Shown here piece by piece: positions 43,420 to 53,151 of a DNA stretch of 64,000 bases. The first letter of the stretch is position 1. Each line of letters begins with the position of its first letter. A model generated the notes under the pieces. That model was not told the origin of the DNA, did not search any database, and worked only from the letters and a program-made list of their open reading frames with translations. The position numbers were made by a program, and so were the translations under genes. The DNA comes from an uncultured Acetatifactor sp. (GTDB taxonomy: Bacteria > Bacillota > Clostridia > Lachnospirales > Lachnospiraceae): positions 3,796-67,795 of the forward strand of contig CAJUGH010000024.1 of assembly GCA_910586215.1 (NCBI GenBank), given 5' to 3'.

Positions 43420-45516
43420 TCATATTTTTAGCGAGAAGTCACTCCGGTCCAGCGAAAAATTCGGATTGTAATAGGGATCCCCTTCTGCCAGTTCCTTCTT
43501 CCATCTCTCCCGGAATCTGGCAGACTCCCTGTTATAGCGCTCCGCCTTCTCCCCTGTATCATCCAGTCCCCTGGACACGGACTCATAGTGATACAGTTCC
43601 GCAAAGGGCGTGAACACATTAAGCAGCCCCCTATTCCTTAGCCGAAGGCAAAAATCCACATCATTTAAGGAGATGGCAAAGTCCTCGTCCAGTCCCTTCT
43701 CTTCCAGGAACAGGCTTCTCTTCACCATCAGGCAGGCCCCTGTGACCGCAGATACATTCTGGGCATAGCAGAGACGTCCCATGTAGCCCAGATTCTGCCT
43801 GTGCTGTCTGTAATGGGAATGCCCTGCCGTCCTGTGGGCGCCCAGGCCGATGACCACGCCAGCGTGCTGAATGGTCTTGTCCCCGTAGTAGAGCTTTGCC
43901 CCCACGGCGCCTACATCCCGGCGCTGGGCATACATTAGCAGTTCCTCCATCCAGTTGACCGTGATCACTTCCGTGTCGTTGTTCAGCAACAACAGATATT
44001 CTCCTGTGGCATATTTTGCCCCAAGGTTATTCACGGCGGAATAATTGAATTCCCCTCTGTAGGTTACAATGCCGATTCTGAGAGAACCATTTCTTAGATT
44101 TCCTGCTGCCGCATTTTCCAGAATCTTGCCGTCTTTTCTATTTTCGTTCCATAAGATGCCGCCGTCATGGACGTTCTGTACAGTTTTTGCATCTCTCTTT
44201 TCAGTCTGTCCCTCATATGCATACCCCAGAAGCTCTGCATAATAATCCTTAATCTCCTGGGTAGTACTATTGTTCTCCACAATGATAATCTCATAATTGT
44301 CGTAAGTAGACTTTTCCAGGATAGAGCTGATGCATCTGCGCAGATCCCCTGCATGATCCTTGTTGGCTATGAGGATGGAGATCTTTGGTGTCCCTTCAAT
44401 TTTATAGCGGATGCGGAAGATGGTCTCAAAAGCCCTGGTGCTCTCGATCTGGAAATGGTCATAGCCATGTCCCCGCAGGTGCTCCGCCACAGCCCCCCTG
44501 GCCGCCTGGATGGCGTATGGTTTGGCAGAGATACCGGAAGCCACGCTGCCCGAATGGCTTCTCCAGTAGTACATCAGCCGGGGCACATGAACGATTGTCC
44601 GGGCATTGTCCGTAAGACGGAGTATCATATCGTGATCCTGGCTGCCGTCATATTTGGTGCGGAACAACTCGTCTCCCTCCAGAAGAGATCTCTTGAACAC
44701 GCTGAAATGACAGATATAATTGTTGGCCCGCAGGTTGTCCGGGGCGAAATCCGGCTTGAAATGCATGGTCAGCATCTTGTTGATGTCGTCGCTTTTAAAA
44801 GTAGTCTCATCACAGTACAGATAGTCTGCATCCTTCTCATTAATAGCTTTCACATACTCGTAGAGCACACTGGGATGAAGGATGTCATCCTGGTCCAGCA
44901 GCCCAAGATATTCCCCTGTGGCCATCTGCACGCAGGCATTGGTATTCCCCGCAATACCGCCGTTTTTCTCCAGGTGCCTGTAGACAATCCGGCCGCCGGA
45001 GCGAGCCGCATACTCCTTACAGATCTCCCCCATATAGCTGTGTGCTTCGTCCGAGCCATCCGCCAGACAAAGTTCCCAGTTCCCATAGGTCTGGTTCATG
45101 ACAGAGTCCAGCATTTCTATCTGGAATTGTCTGGGATTGTTCCAGAGGGGTACCAGGATACTGATCTTCACCATTCTGGGGAATACAGTCTCCCGCTCCT
45201 TCTCGATCTGACAAGGCTCCGGAAAACTCTCTGTGCCAAACTGCCGCATAGCCGCCCTCTCCCGCTTCTTATAGGCCAGCTTCTGAAGGATTCCCCTGGG
45301 TCCCCCACAGTTTTTCAGCCTGTCTTTCTGACGGATGAGCCAGTGCATACAGTTCCTTGCAGGCTTTGCCACCTTCCACAGGGGATTGCCCTTGATACGG
45401 TTCAGCTTCCACTCCAGTTCCTCATTCCTGGCTTCCAGGTCTGCAATCCTGGCGGCCAGGTCTGCACATTTGAGATGCTCCTGTTCATAAGCTTCCCTGT
45501 AGTCCTTCTGCTCCAT
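43420..45516 (-). CDS. Two-domain GT2 glycosyltransferase
   Basis: 698 residues; start MEQKDYREAYEQEH behind AAGGAG. A coiled-coil helix (~10-50) precedes GT2 domain 1 (about 105-330: KISILVPLWNNPRQF, KNGGIAGNTNACVQ, GLLDQDDILHPSVL, YDGSQDHDMILRL) and GT2 domain 2 (about 365-670: KISILIANKDHAGDLRRCI, IVENNSTTQEI, LLLLNNDTEVITVNWMEELL, DVDFCLRLRNRGLLN, YHYESVSRG). Both have donor motifs, so it may add two sugars in alternation, as known bifunctional rhamnan and galactan transferases do (inference). It is the most complete of three related GT2 proteins in the locus. Confidence 0.94.
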   Translation of the reverse strand: MEQKDYREAYEQEHLKCADLAARIADLEARNEELEWKLNRIKGNPLWKVAKPARNCMHWLIRQKDRLKNCGGPRGILQKLAYKKRERAAMRQFGTESFPEPCQIEKERETVFPRMVKISILVPLWNNPRQFQIEMLDSVMNQTYGNWELCLADGSDEAHSYMGEICKEYAARSGGRIVYRHLEKNGGIAGNTNACVQMATGEYLGLLDQDDILHPSVLYEYVKAINEKDADYLYCDETTFKSDDINKMLTMHFKPDFAPDNLRANNYICHFSVFKRSLLEGDELFRTKYDGSQDHDMILRLTDNARTIVHVPRLMYYWRSHSGSVASGISAKPYAIQAARGAVAEHLRGHGYDHFQIESTRAFETIFRIRYKIEGTPKISILIANKDHAGDLRRCISSILEKSTYDNYEIIIVENNSTTQEIKDYYAELLGYAYEGQTEKRDAKTVQNVHDGGILWNENRKDGKILENAAAGNLRNGSLRIGIVTYRGEFNYSAVNNLGAKYATGEYLLLLNNDTEVITVNWMEELLMYAQRRDVGAVGAKLYYGDKTIQHAGVVIGLGAHRTAGHSHYRQHRQNLGYMGRLCYAQNVSAVTGACLMVKRSLFLEEKGLDEDFAISLNDVDFCLRLRNRGLLNVFTPFAELYHYESVSRGLDDTGEKAERYNRESARFRERWKKELAEGDPYYNPNFSLDRSDFSLKI

Positions 45517-45614
45517 CTGTATACTCCTTATGTGCTTTCCTTTTCCAGGTGATTTCATTCCATATCACACCCACACCACTGACAGGCCTTTCAGCTGCCT
45601 GGCTGACGTGTACA

Positions 45615-47732
45615 CTATAACAGCATTTTCCGGTTGCTCCAGTTCACCAGCCGCGTCCCTGTCACCCGGTTCCTGGCGGCCATGCCCAGCCTGTAGGTCC
45701 CAGCCGGAAGGTTCCAGGCCGCAAGGTGTATGTCATATCCGGACAACGCCACATGTACCTGGTCCGGCATGTTTTCCTCCAGATCCGGCCGGTACTGGGC
45801 TTTGCACTTTACAGCCAGGATCCCCGGGGAGAACGTGGAGCCTGTATCCGCTCTGCGCCATAGTGCTTCCTGTGCCCGGTTTCCATCCATGGCATCTGCC
45901 ATTTCCCTAAACAGCAGCCAGGTGTCATAGCAGGCATTGTCATCCCCCAGCACCACCCCGTACCCCAGGATCCTCCCTTCCCGGCAGTCCTCCACCCGGA
46001 AAAGCAGGCAGGCGTCCTGGCGATAGTCCTCCAGCCCAAAACCTTCCTCCAGTTCCTCCACTTCCTGAACCCGGTTCCCTGCAGTCTCATAGCCAGGGCG
46101 GATCCGGGTATCAAGCCCTTCCCGGTTCAGATACCGGGAATAATAGGGATCCCTGCCCACCAGACCAGGATGACATCTGTACAGTTCCTCCCGCTCTGCC
46201 AGGAGCCTGTCCAGCTTTGCCTCTGACTCATCGTCCCCACGGCTCAAGGACTCGTGATGGTAGGCATACCCATCATTCATACATACATTGTGATAGCCCA
46301 GTTCATACAGCCGGAAACAGAAATCCACATCGTTGAAAGCCACCCGTAGATGCTCGGAAAAACCTCCCGCTTCCAGGTATTTTGCCTTTTCCACCATCAG
46401 GCAGGCTGCTGTCACCGCAAGCACATTCCGAATTCCCCTGTTGGCGCCAAAGTAGTATTCCTCCTCATCCGGCAGAAACTGCATCTTATGGACCGGGCCC
46501 ATGGGCAGGTTGGTAATGCCTGCATGCTGGATCCGGGTGGAATCCGGATAATAGAGCTTCTGCCCCACAGCCCCGGTGTATGGCCGGTCCGCCATGGCGG
46601 CCATCCGCACCAGACATCCCGGCTGGCACAGCTCCACATCATCATTCAGAAACAGGAGATACTCTCCCTTTGCCGCTTCCGCACCCAGGTTACACATCCG
46701 GGAAAAATGAAATTCCTGGGACTGGTACAGATAACGGATCTGGAAATCCTCCCCTGCCAGTTCCTGTGTGATGTGCCGGATCTCCTGCTGGTTCTCAAGG
46801 CTGCTGCCATTGTCCACCACCAGGATCTCACTGGAGATATGGGCCACTGCCACTTTACAACCCTTGATACACTTTTCCAGAATCCGGGGATGATCCCTGG
46901 AGGGAATCACAATGGAGATCACAGGCGGCCTGCCAGGTCCTGGCCCGGCATCCAGGCCGTCCTTAAAATCCCGAAGCAGCCTTACCTGCTCCTGTTCCAG
47001 AAAGGGCGCCCTGTTCCGGAACTTCTCCTGTTCGCCCTGTGTAGCGCAGTGGAACAGGATCCCCGGCATATGGCCAATGGCCCTGCTGCCTTTGCAATAA
47101 GCTTTGGTCATAGACACACACATGTGCATCCAGCTAATATACGCATCCAGCTCCGTAACCTGGAACCTTTCCACTTTCCCGGACAGCCAGGAGCCCTTTC
47201 CCTGGCACTGTTCTTCCTGCTCTGGAGAAAAACAGTCCGTGAAACACCCCCAGGTGCTCCCATACAGGGCACATATCTGGTCAAACAACTCCCGGCGCAA
47301 CACCACCACACTTCCGAAATAGAAGAAACTGTCCAGCAGATCCGGGGACCAGTCTGGCTTGAACCAGGGCCGGCACTCCCCACGGACATCCTCGTCCCCA
47401 TAGGCCAGGGCCACTTCCGGGTGTGCTGCAAAATATTTACCCATGCCTTCCACGGCCTGACAGGAAAAGACTCCCTCCGAAGCGCAGATGGCCACCAGAT
47501 GCCCACCGGCTTCTCCTGCTCCATCCCCGGAAAGAGAAGCCTGCCCACAGGCCCGGAAGTCCTCCAAAAGCCCAGACTGTTCCTGCAGCCAGGCCGGATA
47601 GGATATCTGTATTCCAGCAAGCCTGTCTTGATATACTCTGTTCTGCTTTTTTACAAGCCATTGTTTTACCAGACTTTTGATACCCAAACTTCCGCTATCC
47701 TCTCTTGAAAATCCGGATTCCCCCTGCTGCAT
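45615..47732 (-). CDS. GT2 glycosyltransferase with partial first domain and C-terminal beta domain
   Basis: 705 residues. The ATG at 47732 overlaps the upstream gene by 38 bp with a weak ribosome site; a TTG at 47687, just after that gene's stop and behind AAGAGAGGA, is a good alternative. The first part (about 60-220) looks like a reduced GT2 domain (LAYGDEDVRGECRPW). The second domain is complete: ISIVIPSRDHPRILEKCI, LVVDNGSSLENQ, LLFLNDDVELCQPG, DVDFCFRLYELGYHN, YHHESLSRGDDE. The last ~130 residues form a beta-rich domain (PAGTYRLGMAARNRVTG) found on some rhamnan-type transferases. Likely extends or branches the polymer. Confidence 0.9.
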   Translation of the reverse strand: MQQGESGFSREDSGSLGIKSLVKQWLVKKQNRVYQDRLAGIQISYPAWLQEQSGLLEDFRACGQASLSGDGAGEAGGHLVAICASEGVFSCQAVEGMGKYFAAHPEVALAYGDEDVRGECRPWFKPDWSPDLLDSFFYFGSVVVLRRELFDQICALYGSTWGCFTDCFSPEQEEQCQGKGSWLSGKVERFQVTELDAYISWMHMCVSMTKAYCKGSRAIGHMPGILFHCATQGEQEKFRNRAPFLEQEQVRLLRDFKDGLDAGPGPGRPPVISIVIPSRDHPRILEKCIKGCKVAVAHISSEILVVDNGSSLENQQEIRHITQELAGEDFQIRYLYQSQEFHFSRMCNLGAEAAKGEYLLFLNDDVELCQPGCLVRMAAMADRPYTGAVGQKLYYPDSTRIQHAGITNLPMGPVHKMQFLPDEEEYYFGANRGIRNVLAVTAACLMVEKAKYLEAGGFSEHLRVAFNDVDFCFRLYELGYHNVCMNDGYAYHHESLSRGDDESEAKLDRLLAEREELYRCHPGLVGRDPYYSRYLNREGLDTRIRPGYETAGNRVQEVEELEEGFGLEDYRQDACLLFRVEDCREGRILGYGVVLGDDNACYDTWLLFREMADAMDGNRAQEALWRRADTGSTFSPGILAVKCKAQYRPDLEENMPDQVHVALSGYDIHLAAWNLPAGTYRLGMAARNRVTGTRLVNWSNRKMLL

Positions 47733-49989
47733 CCGCCAGATCCTGCGCCATGTCCAGGGGCAGCCGGGTTACTCTCATCCAGACTGCCAGGGTATTCTTC
47801 GCCTGGCCGGGCAATCTGTCCACGTTCAGACTCATATGGGGATCCTCTGTGGGAAATACAAGCGTTGGGCACCGATCTCTATCGGATCCGGCTCCTGTGA
47901 TGACGCCGTTGGCAGCAAACAGCTTCCTCTTCTCCAGTAAGACCGCCTCCCCGTTCCACTCCATTTTCTCCAGCTTCACCGCACAGGCACCGAAAACGGG
48001 GTCGATCCGCAAGACCTTCACTTCCCCGTCCACGGGCAGCTCCAGCCTGGCCTGGCGGCTGCCCTGGGACTCCTTCGGAGAATCCTGGGCTTTTTCACCC
48101 GGACCATTTCCCGGATCTTTTGTCCCATTGAACTGCTCATAGGCACCTGGTATAAAGTAGGACGCTTCCTCCCTGCACCCGGAACCCTTATCCTCATAGA
48201 CCTGGAGCCTCCAGAACGGGTCCTCCCCTGGCCTGGATTCTTCCTGGAAGCCAGGCACTATGGCCCGGACGCCAATCCTGTCCCGTATCTGGACCATGGA
48301 CAGACGCTCTCCTGCTACGAACTGCCGGAATTCCTTTTCCTGCTGCCTGTAAGCGTCTGCCTCCTCTTTAGTAATGCCAAGTGTCAGAAACACCCGGTCC
48401 AGATCCAGCTTCTCCCTGAATGGGTCTGCCTGCAAATACCGTATCACAGCCCTGAAAGCCAGTTCCTTGATCTCAATGGGCTTGCCAAAGGTCCACTCAT
48501 AATCGGTCAGCGTCCATTTGTCCCCATTCACCAGAATATCCTCAAAGCCCAGATCAAAATCTGCCACCGGACATTCCCCACGATACCCTACCCGGTCTAT
48601 ATATTCCTGGAAAAGTTTGTGGAAATCATCCACATCTCCTCTTTCCAGGCAACGGTCCATCAGCTCAGACAGGGGTATCCCCCGTACAAAAGGGAACCGG
48701 GCACACACTTCTTCCGGCCCCTCTTCTATCAAAATGCATTGGTTGATCTCCAGACGACCACCTGCATACCGTCCAGCCAGGCTCTCCCAGGCTGTGGCCA
48801 TGCCCCGCACATGCTCCCTGGCTGCAGGATCCATGGGGCTCTTCCACACGGTGGAACGGCCCGCTACATCCCGGCTGATCCGCGTCTTGATGGCATATTC
48901 CGGTGACCTGTCATTGGAATATCTCACATATTTGGTCTCAAACCCTGCTCCGATGACTGCCAGGTAGGAATTGGCAAACACCGGGAAAAGGCCTTCCTCC
49001 AGCACGCCGTCAAAGGCCTTCTTCTCATCAAACAGAACCATCCTGTCCCTGTCAAAATTCCTCAAATTGTCAGACAGTTCTCCCTTCCCCGGCAGATAGG
49101 TATCACTGTAAAGGGTAGTCATAAACTTATAATCCGGATAGGGATAATAGAAATGGGCCTCCGCCACCCCGCATCTCTGGAAGATTCCCTCCAGCCCTCT
49201 CCTGCCAAAAGTTCTTGCTCCACATACATCCTCGTCTTTGTCCCTGGCCATATAATTCTCAATGCCGGAAAAATATTCCCCCTGGTGGTCTTCCCTGCAC
49301 CCGGCAAAGTATTTCATCCCGTATTTATTCTCAATGGCGATGAGGATCCGGCCTCCCCTGGCCAGATGGGGCAGCAGGATCTTCAGGAAATCTTCATAGG
49401 GAGTCTCTCCGCCGATATACCCCTGTCCATACTCAAAGACCCCGATCAGACAGATATAATCGAAATCCCTGGGCAGCCCAGGCTCTATATCCTTGAAATT
49501 CCCCACATGAATGGTCACATTTTCACATGTACTATGCCTGTGGGCGTTGATCATGCTACGTTTCCTGGATAAATCCACGCAGGTCACACTTCCGGCCTTC
49601 CTGGCAAGTACCCCTGTGATGGCACCACAGCCGCTTCCCACCTCCAGCACCTTATCTGTATTTCTCATGGGCACCCAGTCAATGATATTCTCCCGCAGAG
49701 GGGACAGGTGATAGAGTACAGGCCAGCTTCCCCTCTCCTCGATCACTTCCCGGTATCCGCCCTCTGGATGAGACTGTACAATCTGAAGCAGCTCGTCCTC
49801 CACTGCACCATCACAATAGAAGTCTTCCCCGGGATACCTGCTGTAATCCAGGGTCACACTGCCAATTGTCTCTGTCCGGGGAAAAGGCTTGTCCCAGTTC
49901 TTCTCCTTTTCCTTATTCTCTTTTTTCTCCCTGTTTTCTGTCTGATCCCTGTCCCGGGCTTCTACTCCTGCCTCTTTTTCTGTCTCCAT
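47695..49989 (-). CDS. SAM-dependent methyltransferase with kinase-like C-terminal region
   Basis: 764 residues from ATG 49989 (TAAGGA upstream; GTG at 49995 also possible). A Lys/Glu-rich tail (1-35) is followed by a class I methyltransferase domain: DKVLEVGSGCGAITGVL (motif I), TCVDLSRKR, GVFEYGQGYIGG and ARGGRILIAIENKYG. The region near residues 440-530 has VADFDLGFEDILVNG then WTLTDYEWTFG, resembling the catalytic and metal loops of aminoglycoside-kinase-like folds, though with deviations. In E. coli O9a, WbdD joins a methyltransferase and a kinase and caps the polymannan before Wzm/Wzt export. The next genes encode Wzt and Wzm, so a chain-terminating role is an attractive inference. Confidence 0.85.
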   Translation of the reverse strand: METEKEAGVEARDRDQTENREKKENKEKEKNWDKPFPRTETIGSVTLDYSRYPGEDFYCDGAVEDELLQIVQSHPEGGYREVIEERGSWPVLYHLSPLRENIIDWVPMRNTDKVLEVGSGCGAITGVLARKAGSVTCVDLSRKRSMINAHRHSTCENVTIHVGNFKDIEPGLPRDFDYICLIGVFEYGQGYIGGETPYEDFLKILLPHLARGGRILIAIENKYGMKYFAGCREDHQGEYFSGIENYMARDKDEDVCGARTFGRRGLEGIFQRCGVAEAHFYYPYPDYKFMTTLYSDTYLPGKGELSDNLRNFDRDRMVLFDEKKAFDGVLEEGLFPVFANSYLAVIGAGFETKYVRYSNDRSPEYAIKTRISRDVAGRSTVWKSPMDPAAREHVRGMATAWESLAGRYAGGRLEINQCILIEEGPEEVCARFPFVRGIPLSELMDRCLERGDVDDFHKLFQEYIDRVGYRGECPVADFDLGFEDILVNGDKWTLTDYEWTFGKPIEIKELAFRAVIRYLQADPFREKLDLDRVFLTLGITKEEADAYRQQEKEFRQFVAGERLSMVQIRDRIGVRAIVPGFQEESRPGEDPFWRLQVYEDKGSGCREEASYFIPGAYEQFNGTKDPGNGPGEKAQDSPKESQGSRQARLELPVDGEVKVLRIDPVFGACAVKLEKMEWNGEAVLLEKRKLFAANGVITGAGSDRDRCPTLVFPTEDPHMSLNVDRLPGQAKNTLAVWMRVTRLPLDMAQDLADAAGGIRIFKRG

Positions 49990-50069
49990 ATGCACTCTGT
50001 CCTTACCACAGCTATTTTATGCTGTAAAACCGGCCGGCATTTTCCCAGCCTGGCCACTCTCCTTTTTCG

Positions 50070-50175
50070 TCACCGCTCACTCCGTTCACAGTAACAGATG
50101 CGCAGAAATCTCAAGAAATTTCGCGCACGCAGTCTCGGGTTTGTCACGCAAAGAACACGTGAAAACACCTGGAAC
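50070..50175 (-). repeat. Family A folded repeat, copy A5
   Basis: Holds the end block CACTCCGTTCACAGTAAC, a variable hairpin GAAAT/ATTTC (50105-50109 / 50118-50122), the conserved CGCACGCAGTCTCGGGTTTG and the hairpin TCACG/CGTGA (50144-50148 / 50158-50162). The far end is degraded. Lies between the methyltransferase and Wzt genes. Confidence 0.7.
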
Positions 50176-50235
50176 GGTTTCCTTCAGACACGGCTTCTCC
50201 AGGCCTGGATATGCCCACAGGTTAATGACAAATCC

Positions 50236-51633
50236 TTATTGTACTGCCTTCACTTCAACCACAGACTCCATGTCATAGTAGCCCACCGTGTTTTTATCCG
50301 ATACCACCGTGATATGGATGGCATCATATAATCTATGGTACACCTCAAAAGTGTCCCCATTGTATCCTGTAACCCCCATGGAAAGCAGATACTCCCCTCC
50401 TTGCAGGTTCATCCGCTGGGTAAATGTGACATCCATCACCTGCCCAGCCTCACAGCTTTCCAGGAAGGATTTTTCGATCATGGAATTAGTTCCTGTGATC
50501 TCAGTGCCAATGACGTTTTTCACCGAAAAGGCAAAAATAGGCGCAGGGATATGGTCCTGGAACCGCACCCGCATGTGTACCGTGAACTCACTTCCCTTTA
50601 GGATCGCTGTGGTCTGTACCCCTCTGTCGTCTGTTACATAACAGGCCTCCATCCGGGCCTGCATGGTACCGTATTCCAGGGCATCCGGGTTGAGGCTGTC
50701 TGTCTTCCCGGCCTGTGCGGGCGCAGGGACATCTGCCTTTTTCTGGCCGGCCTCTCCTTCCTGCCCGGCTCCACCGGGAACCTTTCCCATGGCCCGCCCC
50801 ACCGCGCTGCGCAGTTCCCCATCGTGCAGCAGATTATCCTCCTGCTCTTCGGGCAGTTCATACTGTCCCACCAGCACCCGTTTGTAAGCATCGATCATCT
50901 GCTTGGGGCTTCCCTCCCCCAGCAGGATACCTTTATTCAACAGAAATACCCTGTCGCAGTACTTGCTGATACTGCTAAGGTCATGGCTCACGAAGACAAT
51001 GGTCTTCCCCAGTCTCTTAAAGTCCTCGAACTTATGATAACATTTTGCCTGGAAAAACACATCTCCCACAGACAGCGCCTCATCTACGATCAGTATCTCC
51101 GGTTCGATATTAATAGCCACTGCAAAAGCCAGCCGCACAAACATACCACTGGAATAAGTCTTTACTGGCTGGTATACATAGTCCCCGATATCGGCAAACT
51201 CCAGGATGTCCGGCAGTTTCCCGTCAATCTCCTTCTCCGAGAAGCCCATCATGGTACCATTCAGATATACATTCTCGATGCCATTGTATTCCATATTGAA
51301 CCCAGCCCCCAGTTCCAGCAGGGCAGAGATCCTCCCATCCACCTTCACTTCCCCGGAAGTGGGATTCAATACCCCTGTAATGATCTTCAATATGGTGGAT
51401 TTTCCGGAACCGTTGGTACCGATGATCCCCACTGTCTCCCCCCGGTTGATGCACATAGTGACACCCTTCAAGGCATAGTGGGTCTTGTGAACCTGCTTCT
51501 GCCCAAACCCCAGGGCTTCCTTCAGCCGGTCCTTGGGCCTGTCATACAGTTTGTAGAGCTTCACCACATCCCGGACCTCAATTGCCGGTATGTCCATCTC
51601 CTGGACATTTGCCTGTATCTCTTTGTCTTTCAT
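50236..51633 (-). CDS. Polysaccharide ABC exporter ATPase with Wzt_C-like domain
   Basis: 465 residues, GGAGTGAT ribosome site. ATPase domain (about 15-270): Walker A IIGTNGSGKSTILKII, LGAGFNMEYNGIENVYLNG, signature YSSGMFVRLAFAV, Walker B ILIVDEALSVGDVFF, H-loop VSHDLSSISKYC; this is the TagH/Wzt branch. A charged linker (Gly/Gln/Lys/Ala-rich) leads to a C-terminal beta-sandwich (about 320-460) matching the Wzt_C carbohydrate-binding domain, including FTVHMRVRFQDHIPAPIFAF. In O9a-type systems that domain recognises the capped end of the chain. It forms the exporter with the permease encoded at 53152-54138. Confidence 0.95.
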   Translation of the reverse strand: MKDKEIQANVQEMDIPAIEVRDVVKLYKLYDRPKDRLKEALGFGQKQVHKTHYALKGVTMCINRGETVGIIGTNGSGKSTILKIITGVLNPTSGEVKVDGRISALLELGAGFNMEYNGIENVYLNGTMMGFSEKEIDGKLPDILEFADIGDYVYQPVKTYSSGMFVRLAFAVAINIEPEILIVDEALSVGDVFFQAKCYHKFEDFKRLGKTIVFVSHDLSSISKYCDRVFLLNKGILLGEGSPKQMIDAYKRVLVGQYELPEEQEDNLLHDGELRSAVGRAMGKVPGGAGQEGEAGQKKADVPAPAQAGKTDSLNPDALEYGTMQARMEACYVTDDRGVQTTAILKGSEFTVHMRVRFQDHIPAPIFAFSVKNVIGTEITGTNSMIEKSFLESCEAGQVMDVTFTQRMNLQGGEYLLSMGVTGYNGDTFEVYHRLYDAIHITVVSDKNTVGYYDMESVVEVKAVQ

Positions 51634-51636
51634 ATA

Positions 51637-53133
51637 TCACTCCGATTCATCCGCTATGCATGTGATTGAATTCTTGTCATACCACGAGGCCATTGCACGG
51701 TTTTCCTCTGCATCCGGGGAACTGCTCAGCTGTGCTGACTGCAGGATCCATGGTTTATAGGCATAAGGTTTCACCACCACATCCGGCCCTCCGCTTTGAA
51801 TCTTCTCTATGCGCTCCAGATATTCCTGGTGAAAATTGTATGCTTCCCCGGTATGTACATAATAGTATGCCGCAAAAGATGAATATTTTGCAGACTGATT
51901 TGGCTCCACTGAAAAAATGCAAAACATGCATATACCAACAACAGGGTAAAACCACCACATGGCACCCTTCTCAGATACTTTATCAGTCTTCTTTCTCTTT
52001 TTCTGTAACCACCCAAGCCAATAAATCTCATTGGCAAAAAGCAACAGCTGAAATGTGATCTTCACGGCATTCAACGTTCTTCCCAGCCCGGCATGTCCCA
52101 GAGAATACAGACTTGGGGTAAAACCCGTTGCATAAAAGCAGAACGACCACAAAAGCAGCAAGCCCGGAAAGCGGAAGGAAAAAGAAAGTCTCTTTACCAT
52201 CTGCCAGGCCAGAGGGAACAGTAATACCATAACAGCAACCGTAATCAGTCCTGTAAACTCCGGAATCTTGTTGACAGCTTCCTGAAAAGAACGCAGGATG
52301 GCTTCTGCCGCCCCCATACCGTAACCACTCAGCACTCCCTTCCGCACATTGTTCCCCGGTGCAGATACTGTCTTATAGAAACAGAAGGCATACACAGCCA
52401 AAGAGGGAAGCAACAGAAATACCCTCTTATTCTTCAGCATGATTCCCAGGCCAACGAAGGAAAAGCCCAGGATAAGCCCCTGAAGGGTTGTGACAAAGTT
52501 GGCACCTCCCGCAAGCACTGCCCCCAGCAGACTCCATAATACCAGAAAAACACAGGATACCCTCCCTGCTCCCCGCAATAGCTTAATCCAGGATGCTGCA
52601 AGCAGCAGCAAAAAAGAATGCATTCCCACATAATGGACAGCTGCATTATACCAGAAAAATCCTCCATTTGGAGTATAGATCAATACAAATACCGTCCCTG
52701 TCACAATGGCCTGTATCGCCAGGCAGAATGGCCACTCTGCCTCCAGCACGTCCCGCAGCAGAACCTTCGTAAACACAAGCAACGCTGACAAGAGAAGCAA
52801 CAAGATAAAGAGTGGTCCCAGAAAATAATATTGCTCTCCCCAGATCAGCGGCACCATTGACATAAAAAATATGGAAGAAAACGTTCCCTGCCAGGCATAC
52901 CAGGATGTTCTTGTACAGTACCATGCCCCCTGTATGGCACTTCCCAGGCTCCATTCTTGCCCTAAAAACCGATGGGCATATACCCCATAGGTATAGTCAT
53001 CATACCAGGGTGCCGTATAAGGCAGGATTCGGAAAAGTGGCAGCAATACCACTCCCAATGCCAGCATGGCTCCCACTGCCACCAGCCATTTTTGCGGCCT
53101 CCAGGTCAATGCTTTCCTGATTTTCTCTTTCAT
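51637..53133 (-). CDS. DUF6056-type polytopic membrane protein, possible GT-C glycosyltransferase
   Basis: 498 residues; AGGAGGAG before the ATG and only 3 bp between its stop and the Wzt start codon. About eleven membrane helices. The first outside loop contains APWYDDYTYGVYAHRF; a pair of Asp residues there is a common feature of GT-C enzymes, which use polyprenyl-phosphate sugars outside the cell. A ~90-residue extracellular C-terminal domain follows the last helix. Placed between Wzt and Wzm genes, it probably modifies the exported chain, for example by side-chain sugars; this is inference and no donor can be named. Confidence 0.85.
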   Translation of the reverse strand: MKEKIRKALTWRPQKWLVAVGAMLALGVVLLPLFRILPYTAPWYDDYTYGVYAHRFLGQEWSLGSAIQGAWYCTRTSWYAWQGTFSSIFFMSMVPLIWGEQYYFLGPLFILLLLLSALLVFTKVLLRDVLEAEWPFCLAIQAIVTGTVFVLIYTPNGGFFWYNAAVHYVGMHSFLLLLAASWIKLLRGAGRVSCVFLVLWSLLGAVLAGGANFVTTLQGLILGFSFVGLGIMLKNKRVFLLLPSLAVYAFCFYKTVSAPGNNVRKGVLSGYGMGAAEAILRSFQEAVNKIPEFTGLITVAVMVLLFPLAWQMVKRLSFSFRFPGLLLLWSFCFYATGFTPSLYSLGHAGLGRTLNAVKITFQLLLFANEIYWLGWLQKKRKKTDKVSEKGAMWWFYPVVGICMFCIFSVEPNQSAKYSSFAAYYYVHTGEAYNFHQEYLERIEKIQSGGPDVVVKPYAYKPWILQSAQLSSSPDAEENRAMASWYDKNSITCIADESE

Positions 53134-53151
53134 ACGCTCTCCTCCTGTTTC

